A stretch of DNA of 64,000 nt, from contig CM054063.1 in assembly GCA_028641055.1 (NCBI GenBank), positions 177,388,756 to 177,452,755 on the forward strand, in the 5' to 3' direction. Each line of letters opens with the position of its first letter. Within the stretch, counting starts at the first letter, position 1. Shown in pieces: positions 22,637 to 35,505 of the stretch. The DNA is from Alopecurus myosuroides. Its lineage: Eukaryota; Streptophyta; Magnoliopsida; Poales; Poaceae. The notes under the pieces are model-generated. The model ran no database searches and was not told the DNA's origin. It worked only from the letters and a program-made list of their open reading frames with translations. Position numbers and translations under genes: made by a program.

Positions 22637-24008
22637 ACGACGACGTTGAGACCGACGATACTTACGACACCCCTTCTAAGGAGTTAGCTCAGTACCAGGC
22701 TACTGGGTTTTGCAGGCAAGTTATCACTCACATGAACCACTGTGTTCCTTTCAACATTGGTTACCGATACTTTCCGTTGTCTATTCTGCTAGCCCTATGA
22801 ATAGTTGTTTCTGTTACGAACCTATCACATGTATCCTTTAACCTTGATATTGCCTCACCTCCATACCTATAACCTTTTGCTTGTTGCCCGTGTCTTACTA
22901 GCATGCTTAGGTTGTTTTGCTCGAGTCTGTTACCCGTTACTTTCTGTTACTATTTTCATTATGTTCTGGGGGCTCGATGTTAAACAATGAATCATGCTAA
23001 TGTTTTTGTTAAATAATAATTTGATGATAAGGCACCGGCAGGAGGCCCTGTGTGGTTTTGAGGCCTGCTAGTGTCGACCCTAATAGGAAAAGGGTCTTGT
23101 CTACTGATCCATGATGAGCGCACTAACCGCATGTGGGAAGCGAGTATGGGCGCCCCCCTCAATTTGATTCGATTCGCATCTCGTCCAAATCGCCTCATTT
23201 AGTTCGTGTTTTCCATTTGCCGCATGCATGTTTTTGCGAGCCCAGGCCAGGGTGGAACTTTTGTAGTCGGCATATAGGGGGACACGTTCTTAGAGTGCTA
23301 TGAGGGTCCCCTTTTCTTCGTGGGGCTCGATTAGCCGTGCGCCCAAGGTGCTTTGGGCTTGATGCGAAGAAGAGTTGGGTTGTGTTGAGTACCTCGCTTG
23401 GTGGGTTTGATTCCCATCTGGCGGGTTATTCTTGCGTGTACGGCCAAATTGGTGCAACCCTGCAGGGATAAATCTTCTCGAGAAGCCGTGTTTTCCGCGG
23501 TTATGGACTACTTGGTGAAAGTACTGGCTAACAAGTACTCAGGACAACTTAAACCTAATGATTAACAACCTTACACCCAATGATTAACAACTTGACTAGT
23601 AATAAGCTTATTGACACAATAATCTGAACCATCATTAATCCAACTGTGTGAGTTATCCTCGGATTGCTTCTTTGGATAAGGGGCGAGATCCAGGATGGGT
23701 TTGTTTGAGGTTAGTGGATAGGTTGGTTACGATACGCGATCTTATCTCCTTTCTGTTAGCCGGAAGTTGTAGTATGTTTCTGTAGTTGGTTAGAGCAGCC
23801 AGTTGCAGCATCTTTTGTCCCCTTTCCTCCGTTGAACCCAAAGCATCTGTGCTTGGTGTTGACGGGTTACACTTTGGTGAACTGTGAGTCTTGCTTGCCA
23901 GTACGTTTATGTACTGACCCCTTTGGGGCTGTGGTTTCCGCAGACTACGTTTCCGAGGATCCCCATGGTGGCAACTACGTGGAGTATGACGAGACTGCTG
24001 ACGAGTAG
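22637..24008 (+). other. Tekay-2 LTR exon-like pair
   Basis: Segment A at 22637-22715 is homologous to Tekay-1 12063-12140 but has one extra T before GCAG (79 versus 78 nt) and lacks the AG acceptor. Segment B at 23944-24008 follows TTTCCGCAG, is exactly 65 nt as in Tekay-1 and encodes YVSEDPHGGNYVEYDETADE then stop. The 3' LTR copies are 28496-28574 and 29803-29867. Segment B kept its frame, length and acidic character despite many substitutions. Confidence 0.45.
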
Positions 24009-24482
24009 ATAGCGGGCCCGGGCAGGATCCGAGATTTCGTGGATGGGCTCCGTCTTTTTCGTTTCCGGCCTCTTAGGCCTGTTTGGTTCTTGTCTGTACT
24101 CAGACATTCTGAATGCTTCCGCTGTGATGTAATGATGTATTGTTGGGACATGTGTCCTCTGGATGATTGTATTTGCTATCTCTGCTCTAATGAGAGGTAT
24201 TTGCAACTTATTTCAATCTTTTGTGTCGTAGAGATCTGTTGTGATATCACTTGTTCAAACGCCGTTGACGTACAATGTGTGTATGTTTTGAAGTACGTCA
24301 ATGGAAGTATCCTCATTTCTATGGGATAGTTTACGTCGACGCTGAACAGATAGGGGTTGGTTGTCACACATACGTGTGTTGGCCTACTCGTAAGAGGACG
24401 CGGGTGCCGGTAAGCCCCGTAATCCAATCTACTACTGTTCAACGGAACGACGAGTATCCTTTAGAAGTCCGGGTGCGACAAA

Positions 24483-24494
24483 TGGTATCAGAGC
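24483..24494 (+). promoter_or_regulatory. PBS of Tekay-2, initiator Met tRNA
   Basis: TGGTATCAGAGC two bases after the LTR end, identical to Tekay-1. Confidence 0.94.
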
Positions 24495-25021
24495 CTGTCT
24501 GCCTGTAGGATCCCTTTTTACTGGTCGCAGTTGAGTCTAGAAACTATTTTGTAGCTATATAGGAAAAAATGAAACGTGACAGTAGGAATTCTGTTCTTTT
24601 TCTTCTTTCCCCACCCACCCTCCCTTTTCTGGTAAGGAAGTGTAACGTTGTTTTCCCTTCTCATCTAAACTTTCAAGTTAGGATTTCACGAATTCTGGTT
24701 TCTCTAGGATGGTTATATCTACTAGACCATAGGAATGGAGGTGGTTGTGACGTGATTTATCATGTTGCCTACTCACGATTGAGAACGGAGGCGTGTAAGC
24801 CCCGGAAGCAAATCCTCTATTCCTTAAGCAGTAGATATTGATCCTTTAGAAGCCCGGATGGGTTTTCTGTAGTACCTCAGGAGTTTTGATCTCGTTTTCC
24901 CGATGTTGCTTTGTTATCCTGTTCTTCTCAACATCCTTTTCGTCCGTTCAAACCTTGTTGTTGCTTTCCATTTCAGTTCTGCTACCGGCGTCTAATCAAT
25001 AACCCTGTTCCACCCTTCTGA
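24495..25021 (+). other. Tekay-2 leader with diverged LTR-end duplicate
   Basis: Matches the Tekay-1 leader at both ends. An additional middle part (about 24715-24865) resembles the last 130 bp of the LTR itself: compare TGGTTGT, CCTACTC, GTAAGCCCCG and ATCCTTTAGAAGCCCGG with the same motifs at 24358-24476. No ORF. Confidence 0.65.
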
Positions 25022-25267
25022 CAGATAGTCTATTCTCCAAATGAATCAAAGTCTATTCAGCTATACACCCTCGATACAAAACCTCTTCCTTCAATTGAAA
25101 ATGTTCCGGTGGTTCGCAAATTCCCTGACATCTTTCCAGAAGAGTTGCCAGGAATTCCTATCGTTTTGAACTTCCAGAAAAACTATCCAAGGTGCACGAT
25201 GTGTTTCACGTGTCACAGCTCACGAGGATCTTCGCAAGAAGTATCCGGACCTTTTCTTTTCTTAGTA
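25022..25267 (+). pseudogene. pol: Three fused pol scraps of Tekay-2
   Basis: 25022-25158 encodes the protease-RT linker (QIVYSPNESKS to FPEELPGIP). 25159-25222 encodes the integrase C-terminal module (LNFQKNYPRC frame; true frame ELPEKLSKVHDVFHVSQL). 25223-25267 encodes the end of the chromodomain (EDLRKKYPDLF). Compared with Tekay-1, three deletions removed the pre-gag ORF, gag and protease, then RT to integrase, then most of the chromodomain. Short shared bases at each joint suggest microhomology or template switching. No functional protein is possible. Confidence 0.85.
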
Positions 25268-25307
25268 GGAATCTCGGGGCGCGATTCCTTCAAGGGGGGG
25301 GGCGTTT

Positions 25308-28300
25308 TGTAACATCCCAAGTATGAAAAATAGCCATTAGAATGTTTTGCTCTCTGTTATTTTATGTTTTGCATCATGGCATCATGTTGATTGCAATTTT
25401 TTCCAACTGTTTTCATTTGTTTTCCTTTGTTTTCTATTTGAATTTAAAACCAAAATTCAAACCTTTTGTTTCATCCTTGTGATGTTACAATTTCCAAAAT
25501 GTTATTCAAAATAAAACAATTGTTTGTTTCCATTAAAGTGTGATTTCAAAACTGTTGTTTTGTTTCTAACAAAAATTCATCTAATACCAAAAACATTTGA
25601 AATTCCAAACCAATTTCCAAATGCCTTGTTTCATACTTGTTATGTTACAAATTTCCAAATAAAAGTTTCAATTAAAACAACTAGTTGTTTCTATTTAAAT
25701 AGAACCATTAACTTGTTATTTCTATTTAATAACTCATTTGAATCAATTCACATTCAAATTCAAATCACATTGCCCAAAACAGCAACCATGTGGATCTTAT
25801 AAAAATTGCAACACAATTATTAATCATATGCTTCCAATCAAAATTATTTGATCACTCCATTTAACATTGGTTTGCAATAATCAGTTAATCTCAAAATCAT
25901 TTAAATTGGAATCAAATTTCAAATAGCACCCAATTGAAAAAATTATGGAAATTACCAAAACAATTTCAATCTTTTTGTTCCATTTTAAACACTAATGTGC
26001 ACCCTAGTTAAAATCTTGTTTTCTATAATGCACTTAATAATAAAATTCATCCCAATTTGATTTAAATTACAAACAACACCATAAGTCAATTAATTTGAAT
26101 TTCCAAATTTGCATTGGTTACCAATCCATTAAAAAGCTAACCCAAATTTTTCTAATATTTTTTCCAACCCTAAACCCTCTCTTTTTCTTCTTTTTCCAAA
26201 TCAGCAAAAAAAAAGAAACAAAGAAAAATAATAAACCTAACAGCTAACAAGAGGGAGAGAGAGAGGCCCAACTCTCCCCCCCAAGCCCACTTTCCCTTCT
26301 GGCCCGTACCCCCTCGTGTCGTCTTCCACCTCCTGTACGGCTGGAAATCCACAGCCTCCACGTCGACGTGGATGAGCAGGAGCGGCCACCACTCCTCCCC
26401 CTCCCTATAACTCGACCTCCAAACCCTAGGGTTCCCCTACCCCTCTTCTTTCTCCCTCCTTCTTTCCTTCTCCGCCTCCAATCTCTCCCTCCTCCCTCTG
26501 CTCTCTCTTTTCTCTGTAACTGCACCAAACTGAACCGAATTTTTTCCTCCTCCTCCTCCGTTGATCGCCGGAGCTGTGGTCTCCCTCCGGCCGCGGCGAG
26601 GGCGGGAATGGAAAGCCCCCGCCGCGGGCTTACTCTCCATCCCCTCGGTTTGGGCCGGGACGCACCGGAGCCGCCGCCGCCATCGACGTTCATCGCCACC
26701 ATCACCCCTGTCCGCCCCTGCTGCGTCTCCCTGCATCGCCCTCCTCCTGACCGGTCACTCGAGGTGAGCTCGACCGTCTCCCCCCTCCCCTTCCCTCTCG
26801 CTATTCCTCTCGGTCACCACACCGCCCCACGCCCCAGCGCCTCCGGCGAGCGAACTGCCGATCGCTGCCTGTTCTTCCCGGATGCGAGCGCTAACTGAAG
26901 AAAATTCAGTTACAGTTATTTCGCGCACAGCCACACCTCATACCCCCCTGCATCCCTTTCTGTCACAAACCCGAAGCGCACCCCACTGGTTCTGTCCCAG
27001 TGCGCGCACCCGCGAGGTGGGGGGATCGAATCCCAGCCCCCCCACTCTTTCTGCTCCTCTTTTTCGATTAAGTTCAGTTAAGCCCCACCATCTGAACCTT
27101 AACCACCCACTACTCCCCTTCTTATCACAAATCAGAGCACATCCCACTAGTTAACAGCACCAACTCACAGCAGGAGGTGGGGGGTTCGAGTCCCCCCTCT
27201 CCCAAATAAAACCAACTTTATTTTTTGCATTGTTTTGGTCACAGCAACATCTCAAAATCACCAATAGGCCCTTGCAAGTTATTTCTAGCCCCTGCAAATA
27301 TTATTTCTAAGTCCCTAGTGCATTAAAAATGGCAGATTTACACCAAATCTTTTAAATTGCATAAGAAAATCATTTTAACTCCAATTTTAACTTTTTAAAT
27401 ATGTTTTCTGTCCCAAATTAAATGTTATATCCAAATATAAAATTTGTTTACTGTTTTGAATATTTTAAATTGGTGAAACATTTGAATTCTTGTTTAAATC
27501 ACTTAATTTTGCAAAATTCATAACTTGAGCATAAAAATTCCAAATTCCACAAACTAAATATGTTTTCCAATCAACTTTTCATGTACTTTCCAAATATAAA
27601 TTTTGTTTGCTGTTTTGCATAATTTAAATTGCTGAAAACATATGTTTCTTGTTTAATGCATTTAAAATTGCCAAAATAATAACTTGCTCATTTTAAATCC
27701 AATTTCAACAAATGAAATATGTTTTCCATGCAAAATTAAACCCTCTTTCCAAATATAAAATTTGTTTCATGTTTTGAATAATTAAAATTGGTTAAATAAT
27801 TTAAACCTTGTTTAATTCATTTAAAATTGCTAAATTCCTAACTTGATCAAATCAAATTCTTTTGGGACATATAAAATATGTTTTCAAACCATAAAAGCAT
27901 AAAATTTTCAAATATGAATCTCACTTAATGTTTTGCACGAATAAAAATTCAAATAAGTTCATGTTTGAATTAAATTCATTTAATTCTTGCTTAAACTTGT
28001 TTAATTCATAAATAATTTATTTGAAATCCTTTTTCAACAAGTGAAACATGTATTCCAACTAAAATCTTGTGTTCTTTTCAAATATAAACTTTGTTATATG
28101 TTTTGAACAATTTAACTTGATGAAAACAACAAATGCTTGAGTGACACCTTTAAGTAACCAAAATTCCAAAACTTAATGAATGAATTTCTAAACTTGGTAA
28201 ACCTTATTTCCAATTGCTTCTATTGTTGTTATTTTGCTGTTTTCCTCATCCATGCATCATGCTAATTCACTTACACAATTTTCTTAGTTGTAAAACAATT

Positions 28301-30339
28301 AATTCAACCATAAATCATGGGCTTTCCATATGCAATCCAATTGCATATGGGTCCATTTAATCCTGTTTCTATCTTGTCAACTAGTTTATTTCTATGCATC
28401 AATTAAATGGTCATGCATCATCCCATGTTTGTGCACTATGCCATGTTATTGATTGTTTATCTTTCTGCATTGTTTGTTTGCTTCTTCTCGGATACACGAC
28501 GACGTTGAGACCGACGATACTTACGACACCCCTTCTAAGGAGTTAGCTCAGTACCAGGCTACTGGGTTTTGCAGGCAAGTTATCACTCACATGAACCACT
28601 GTGTTCCTTTCAACATTGGTTACCGATACTTTCCGTTGTCTATTCTTCTAGCCCTATGAATAGTTGTTTCTGTTACGAACCTATCACATGTATCCTTTAA
28701 CCTTGATATTGCCTCACCTCCATACCTATAACCTTTTGCTTGTTGCCCGTGTCTTACTAGCATGCTTAGGTTGTTTTGCTCGAGTCTGTTACCCGTTACT
28801 TTCTGTTACTATTTTCATTATGTTCTGGGGGCTCGATGTTAAACAATGAATCATGCTAATGTTTTTGTTAAATAATAATTTGATGATAAGGCACCGGCAG
28901 GAGGCCCTGTGTGGTTTTGAGGCCTGCTAGTGTCGACCCTAATAGGAAAAGGGTCTTGTCTACTGATCCATGATGAGCGCACTAACCGCATGTGGGAAGC
29001 GAGTATGGGCGCCCCCCTCAATTTGATTCGATTCGCATCTCGTCCAAATCGCCTCATTTAGTTCGTGTTTTCCATTTGCCGCATGCATGTTTTTGCGAGC
29101 CCAGGCCAGGGTGGAACATTTGTAGTCGGCATATAGGGGGACACGTTCTTAGAGTGCTATGAGGGTCCCCTTTTCTTCGTGGGGCTCGATTAGCCGTGCG
29201 CCCAAGGTGCTTTGGGCTTGATGCGAAGAAGAGTTGGGTTGTGTTGAGTACCTCGCTTGGTGGGTTTGATTCCCATCTGGCGGGTTATTCTTGCGTGTAC
29301 GGCCAAATTGGTGCAACCTTGCAGGGATAAATCTTCTCGAGAAGCCGTGTTTTCCGCGGTTATGGACTACTTGGTGAAAGTACTGGCTAACAAGTACTCA
29401 GGACAACTTAAACCTAATGATTAACAACCTTACACCCAATGATTAACAACTTGACTAGTAATAAGCTTATTGACACAATAATCTGAACCATCATTAATCC
29501 AATTGTGTGAGTTATCCTCGGATTGCTTCTTTGGATAAGGGGCGAGATCCAGGATGGGTTTGTTTGAGGTTAGTGGATAGGTTGGTTACGATACGCGATC
29601 TTATCTCCTTTCTGTTAGCCGGAAGTTGTAGTATGTTTCTGTAGTTGGTTAGAGCAGCCAGTTGCAGCATCTTTTGTCCCCTTTCCTCCGTTGAACCCGA
29701 AGCATCTGTGCTTGGTGTTGACGGGTTACACTTTGGTGAACTGTGAGTCTTGCTTGCCAGTACGTTTATGTACTGACCCCTTTGGGGCTGTGGTTTCCGC
29801 AGACTACGTTTCCGAGGATCCCCATGGTGGCAACTACGTGGAGTATGACGAGACTGCTGACGAGTAGATAGCGGACCTGGGCAGGATCCGAGATTTCGTG
29901 GATGGGCTCCGTCTTTTTCGTTTCCGGCCTCTTAGGCCTGTTTGGTTCTTGTCTGTACTCAGACATTCTGAATGCTTCCGCTGTGATGTAATGATGTATT
30001 GTTGGGACATGTGTCCTCTGGATGATTGTATTTGCTATCTCTGCTCTAATGAGAGCTATTTGCAACTTATTTCAATCTTTTGTGTCGTAGAGATCTGTTG
30101 TGATATCACTTGTTCAAACGCCGTTGACGTACAATGTGTGTATGTTTTGAAGTACGTCAATGGAAGTATCCTGATTTCTATGGGATAGTTTACGTCGACG
30201 CTGAACAGATAGGGGTTGGTTGTCACACATACGTGTGTTGGCCTACTCGTAAGAGGACGCGGGTGCCGGTAAGCCCCGTAATCCAATCTACTACTGTTCA
30301 ACGGAACGACGAGTATCCTTTAGAAGTCCGGGTGCGACA
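25308..30339 (+). repeat. 3' LTR of Tekay-2, 5032 bp
   Basis: Copy of 19445-24480 with scattered substitutions and small indels, about one percent by eye. Ends GTGCGACA followed by the GAAGG target duplication. Confidence 0.95.
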
Positions 30340-31613
30340 GAAGGCACCTCTTATGCTTTGATTAATGATGTTTATGTCGATGTGCATGATTATTGCTCTT
30401 ATGCTCTCTTGATTTGTCGCTCCCAGTCTTTTGCTAGCCTCCACCTGTACTGAGTAAGAGATCTACTCGTGCATCCAACTCCCTAAAAACAAAAGTTTTC
30501 CCATTGTGTCCACCATACCTACCTACATGTGGTATTTAACCGCCACTCCAAAGTAAATTGCTCATGTGTTACCTTTACACCTTCAAAATTACTCCTGTTT
30601 TGTGCTCTTGTTTTAGCTCATGAGGACGTAAACAAGGAATCTTTATATCACTTGCTGATTGGACTTTCACACACTGGACTAGTGGCTTCATCCGCTTAAC
30701 CAAAGATAGAAGGGCTGACAGCGGGGTGCCCAGCCCCAAATTAATAACACAAATTCTCTTCACTATTTTTTCCCTGATTTATCAGTCAAAGCATAATTGT
30801 GTAAACAAAAGAGAAAGGGGATGACCTTCTACCCAGATGCGTCCTTCTATGGGAGGCGCTCTTGTGAAGTCTTATTGGCTTGTGACGTACTGTATTTTCT
30901 GTTTACCATTCGTTGACATAAGCATACACCTCTCTTAAAATATAGACACTCCTCCACAGTATGTGATTGTTGGCAGGCACCCGAGGATTCTGTTAGCCAT
31001 GGTTTGTGAAAGATGGTTGGGAGGAGTGTCAAGTTTTTTATACCTCTTTTTAATAACATAAAATCTCTAGCACATGAGTGATCCAATCTTCCCTCTGTGA
31101 AGGGCCTTTATTTTACTTTTATGTTGAGTCTCCATCTTCTAACTTTATGCACTGTTGAGAGAGCATTTTTGTCATTCTGAGTTTTATGTGCATTTGTCCT
31201 AGAAACATTATTAATTGATTCATGATGTGTTACTCCTTGTTCTCTAATTATTTGTTCTAGTCTTCCTCATGAACTTTGAAGGTGTCCTGGCATTTATGTT
31301 TTGCCCCACTCTTAAGGACTAGCGAAATATCACTTTGACATGCTTTCTTAATACTTGAAACAAACGTATATCTTTCTTTACATTGTTATTCATGATTTTT
31401 TATTTGAGTTACTTCTCATGATGCAAAGTGATTGCTATGCTTTATTATTAAAGTTTTATTTATCATGCTTGTGTTGAAGTTCTATGATCTCAGCTTACTT
31501 ATGCTTTTACATTATTGATGATCAAGTTTATATTGGTAGCATGTCACCTCAGAAATTATGTGTTTTTATTGTTTACCTACTCGAGGACGAGTAGGAACTA
31601 AGCTTGGGGATGT
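30340..31613 (+). mobile_element. Athila-B internal 3' region, right part
   Basis: Resumes the Athila-B sequence interrupted at 19444 and is homologous to 15990-17258 of Athila-A. It ends with CGAGGACGAGTAGGAACTAA and the LTR start. No ORF of note. Confidence 0.82.
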
Positions 31614-33195
31614 TGATACGTCATAAACGTATCCTTAATTTCGAATGTTCCATGTTGTTTTCTTATTGTTTCCCACATGTTTGCTATACACTTTATGTCA
31701 TTTTTATCGATTTTCCGGACTAGCCTAGTGACAAGATGCGACAGAGCCTGTTCCATGTTTTCTGCTGTTTTTAGTTTCAGAAAATTTGTTCTAAAAATAT
31801 TCTTGGAATTGGAAAATTCGAAGGACGGAAGTCTTAGAAATCCCAGAGGTTGCACGGAGTCCCAAAGAAACCCGGAGGGGGGCCTCAGGGGGCCCGCACC
31901 ATAGGGTGACGCGCCCCCTGGCCGCGCTAGGGGGTGGTGTGGGGCCCCTGAGCCTCCACCACCTCTGCCCTTTTGCCAATATATTCCCCCGAGACGTAAA
32001 CCCTAAATAGATCCCACTTTTTCCCGAGAAACATTCGAGGCCGCCGTGACCGTCATCCCGAGATCGGGAGGGTTCTGGAGTTCTCCCCGGCACCCTGCCG
32101 GAGGGGGAAATCATCACCGGAGGGGTCTAGACCACCATGCCCTCCTCGGAAGTGATGCGTGAGTAGTTCATACTTGGACTACGGGTCCATAGCAGTAGCT
32201 AGATGGTTGTTCTCTCCTCTTTATGCCTCATGTTTAGATCTCGTGAGCTGCCCTACATGATCGAGATCATCTTATTGTAATGCTACATGTTGTGTTTGCT
32301 GGGATCCAATGATTATTGAATGCTATGTCTCTTGATTATCAATCTATCATCTCTTGATTATTATTATCTTGCATGCTCTCCGTTGTTAGTAGATGCTCTC
32401 GCCAAGTAGATGCTAGTAACTCCAAGAGGGAGTATTTATGCTCGATAGTAGGTTCATGCCTCCTTTTCATCTGTGATCGAGTGACAGAAACGTGACGGAT
32501 GCAGAATGTGATGTTTCCATTGGGGAGAAAACAACAATGCTTTTTATAAGGATGATGCTATTGTTTACATTACACACTCTTCTTACTGCGATTATCTGTT
32601 GCTTGCAACTTAATACCCAACGTTTGTTCGGATGATATTCGAAGGGTGGATTTTTAGTCATAGATGCAGTTGGATAACGGTCTATGTATCTTGTTGTAAT
32701 GTCCGCATGAATCACAGAGTAATCTTTATGTCTTGCATATGCACTACGGTGCATCCTTCATTTATGTCAATTGCCCAGCTGTAATTTGTTCACCACACAT
32801 GTTATTTATCTTTCTCGGAGAGACACCACTAGTGAACTATGGACCTCGGTCCTTTTTCCTCATACCGATAAAACACCTACTGCTTTCATACTGCTCTCAT
32901 GCAGTTTTCCACACCATACTTTTAACCTCTTTGTGTTCAGCAAAACCGGTGAGATTGACAACGTCACTACTTCGTTGGGACAGACTGATTTGATTGTGTT
33001 CTGTAGGTTCCACGTTGCTGCTGAACCGGTAGTGCGCCCTGCCATCTCAGCTGCTTCACCTTCTGAAGTTACTCCTTCCTCCTACTAGTCGATTCAACCT
33101 TGGTTTCTTTTCTGAGGGAAAACTTGCTGCTGCACTCTTCACACCTTGCGCTTGGGGTCTCCCAACGAGCGTGTATCTACACTCCACCATTGTCT
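31614..33195 (+). repeat. Athila-B 3' LTR, about 1580 bp
   Basis: Starts TGATACGTCATAAACG. It shares the leader (CACCCTGCCGGAGG, GTGATGCGTGAGTAGTTCAT) with 17259-18811 but is clearly diverged from it, so the two LTRs need not belong to one insertion. The end is blurred: CTCCACCATTG near 33190 corresponds to CTGCACCATCA. The right boundary is good to about 10 bp. Confidence 0.8.
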
Positions 33196-33801
33196 TCTCA
33201 TGGTTTTTGGTATTCTAGCTAGGTATCTGGTTTTGTTTAGCATAGATGAGTAGAGATTTAGAAAGATCTAAATAATTTCACTAACACAGCAGAAGGAAAC
33301 TCATCTTACAAACAATAACTAACAAGCATTTTTCACACCAAACAACAAGGTCTTAGGAAAACAAACTAATATTTTCATACCACACTTATTGGTATGATCA
33401 ATGTACTAACACGTTGATGGTGTTCTAACAAAGTAATTAGATTGGTGGTCTCATCTATATCTACTAGAGTCTATTCAAATGTCTTGAGGTATTTCTGATT
33501 GTTGGGGAGTCTGGGTTCTTCTCTAAGTTCTTCAATGATCTTCTCTGTAGTAATTTAGGTGGTGTGTAGGATAATTCTTGCACTTTAGGGCATGGTATTC
33601 ACCAAATTTGTCTTGATGGTATACAAGGGTTGTCAACTAGAATAAGAGAAGAAAATTTTGGAGATGAATAATAGATGAGAGAATATGAGAAAGATGAGAA
33701 GTTTTGTCTTTAGAAGATTTGAATAAAATAGGTTTTCAGCCTGGGTCTTTTCCAAACTTGGTCTCGAATTCTACAGGAAACACAATGCTATGATACTATT
33801 T
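33196..33801 (-). other. Tekay-3 leader and degenerate PBS
   Basis: Directly after the LTR end the minus strand reads AAATAGTATCATAGC; TAGTATCATAGC (33787-33798) is the initiator-Met PBS TGGTATCAGAGC with two changes. The rest is AT-rich leader with no ORF; it ends without reaching gag. Confidence 0.65.
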
Positions 33802-35280
33802 TGTAGCGTTCCCAAATTTAATAATGCAAGAACCCTGTGTTACTGTGCTAATCCCTGGATCAATTGCTAGCACCACAGTTCAAAATGAAATATCATGCAA
33901 AATGCGTAAAATTCTATTACATCGCATGATCCAATCATTAGAAAATAGACTTACAACTTGCATAGTCTCAGAAGACTAGCAGGAAACAGAATTACATCGT
34001 AAAACTTAGTACAACATTGAGACACATCTTATTCATGTGCCACATGCAAAACATGTTCGTTGTAGGCTCGAGATCCTGATCGAAGCCTCACTCGTCTTCA
34101 GATTCATCTGCAGGATGGAATATGCAGCCACAAGGGGTCAATATAATTTAATGTATTGGCAAGTAACACTATGGTGGATATAAAATGGCAAGACTAATAC
34201 TACATGCATATTTGGCTGAGGTGGAGTTTTGGCTAAGTTTGCATAAAGAAAGTTTTTCCCTAACACTCTTGAAAAGGAGATTTTATTTTCAAATATTGGA
34301 ACCATGGGATAAAGCCAATGTGCACCACAACTAATATTTCCTTAGCCAAATTTTACTTCTTCAAAACGGTGTTGAGATTCTTCTGTCCATCCTTGTCCAG
34401 CTGCTCGAAGTCGTCCATTACCGGAGACACGGCTATAATCATAGTTTCTAACTCTGCAGAGGTTGTGCACTTTCGCCCTTTGTCTTCAATTAGCCCAAAC
34501 ATCCTATACACATGGAGTGCATCATGGAAAGGATGGAACTGAGACGAGATCTTTCAGAAGAATAAATTCAACCTAGACAGCAAGACTCGTTCCACCTATA
34601 ATTATGCTACATCTTCATGTCAAGCATGGGCTGAACTCTCACAACTTAATTGATCAAGACAGGGCCCATATGTCAAAAGGCTGCAATGGAAGCTACTAAA
34701 CTTAGAATACTTGGTAATCTCTTTGTTTCCTGGGTGGCATTCCTCAAGTGGACTCCTTAGGAGATTAAAGGCCCTAAGGAGACACTCAACTTTCGACAAA
34801 CACGCAGTACCAAACCCACCCAGGTGGTTCATTGAAGTTTATACTTAGAATTTTTCCACAACATAGCATCTACTAAGTAATAAGGCTTCAAAATAACAAG
34901 TATAAAGGATGGCTACACACTACTTGGGGTTTTGCATAGCATAATAATAACTTAGTAAAAATTCCCTATCATGCACTACTAGAGATTTGCTTATAGCAGC
35001 ATATCCTACCACAGGCGAACAAGCAAGTCGATGCGCCTGGGCTACTTAGCGCAGGCGAACAGGAGAACTACTCGCCTGGGGTAATTCTGTTACCCCAGGC
35101 AAACCAATTCCGGAAGCGCCTGGAGTAAAGTGTGGCAGGGCCACCCATCACCACCCCTGGCACTCTTCCTTTACCCCAGGCGAATAACGTACATGTTCGC
35201 CTCCGGTATAACACATACCCCAGGCACTCTAAGCCCTCGCTGTTGCTGCAAAAAATTAGAAAACCTCTGTCCCTGGACCC

Positions 35281-35505
35281 CCTCCCTGCAGCAAATGGCC
35301 GCAAGGCCTTTAGGACCGGTTTGTACACAAACCGGTCCTAAAGGCCTTGCGGCCATTTGCTGCAGGGAGGGGGGGCCAGGGGACAGACCCTTTAGGACCG
35401 GTTTGTGATACAAACCGGTCCTAAAGGCCTTGCGGCCATTTGCTGCAGGGAGGTGGGGCCCAGGGGCAGACCCTTTAGGACCGGTTTGTATCACAAACCG
35501 GTTCC
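35281..35505. repeat. Perfect 44-bp inverted repeat and further copies in the CACTA left end
   Basis: 35281-35324 and 35327-35370 are exact reverse complements separated by 2 bp. A third and partial fourth unit follow to 35505 in alternating orientation, each containing TTTAGGACCGGTTTGT. This differs from the outer subterminal repeat. A transcript through it would form a long hairpin. Confidence 0.9.

Larger units (their letters stand above)
19445..24480 (+). repeat. 5' LTR of Tekay-2, 5036 bp
   Basis: TGTAACATCC to GGGTGCGACA. TATA-like CCTATAAC near 20550 precedes a CT-rich leader, and a strong splice donor (CTCGAG/GTGAGC) is near 20908. Two B-box-like motifs lie at 21169-21179 and 21328-21338. 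Exon-like segments are at 22637-22715 and 23944-24008. The 176-codon ORF at 20514-21044 is also in the 3' LTR; it straddles the presumed start site and donor, so I do not call it a gene. Confidence 0.95.
19445..30339 (+). mobile_element. Tekay-2: deletion-derivative chromovirus with two long LTRs
   Basis: Full length 10895 bp: 5' LTR 19445-24480, internal 24481-25307, 3' LTR 25308-30339. Flanked by GAAGG (19440-19444 and 30340-30344), so both ends are intact and it inserted into Athila-B. Internal DNA is reduced to a leader and three short pol scraps, yet PBS, polypurine tract and LTR termini are all kept. The LTRs differ from Tekay-1 in length (5.0 versus 4.5 kb) and much sequence, so it is a separate subfamily. 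It encodes no protein and would need enzymes from another copy. Confidence 0.93.
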
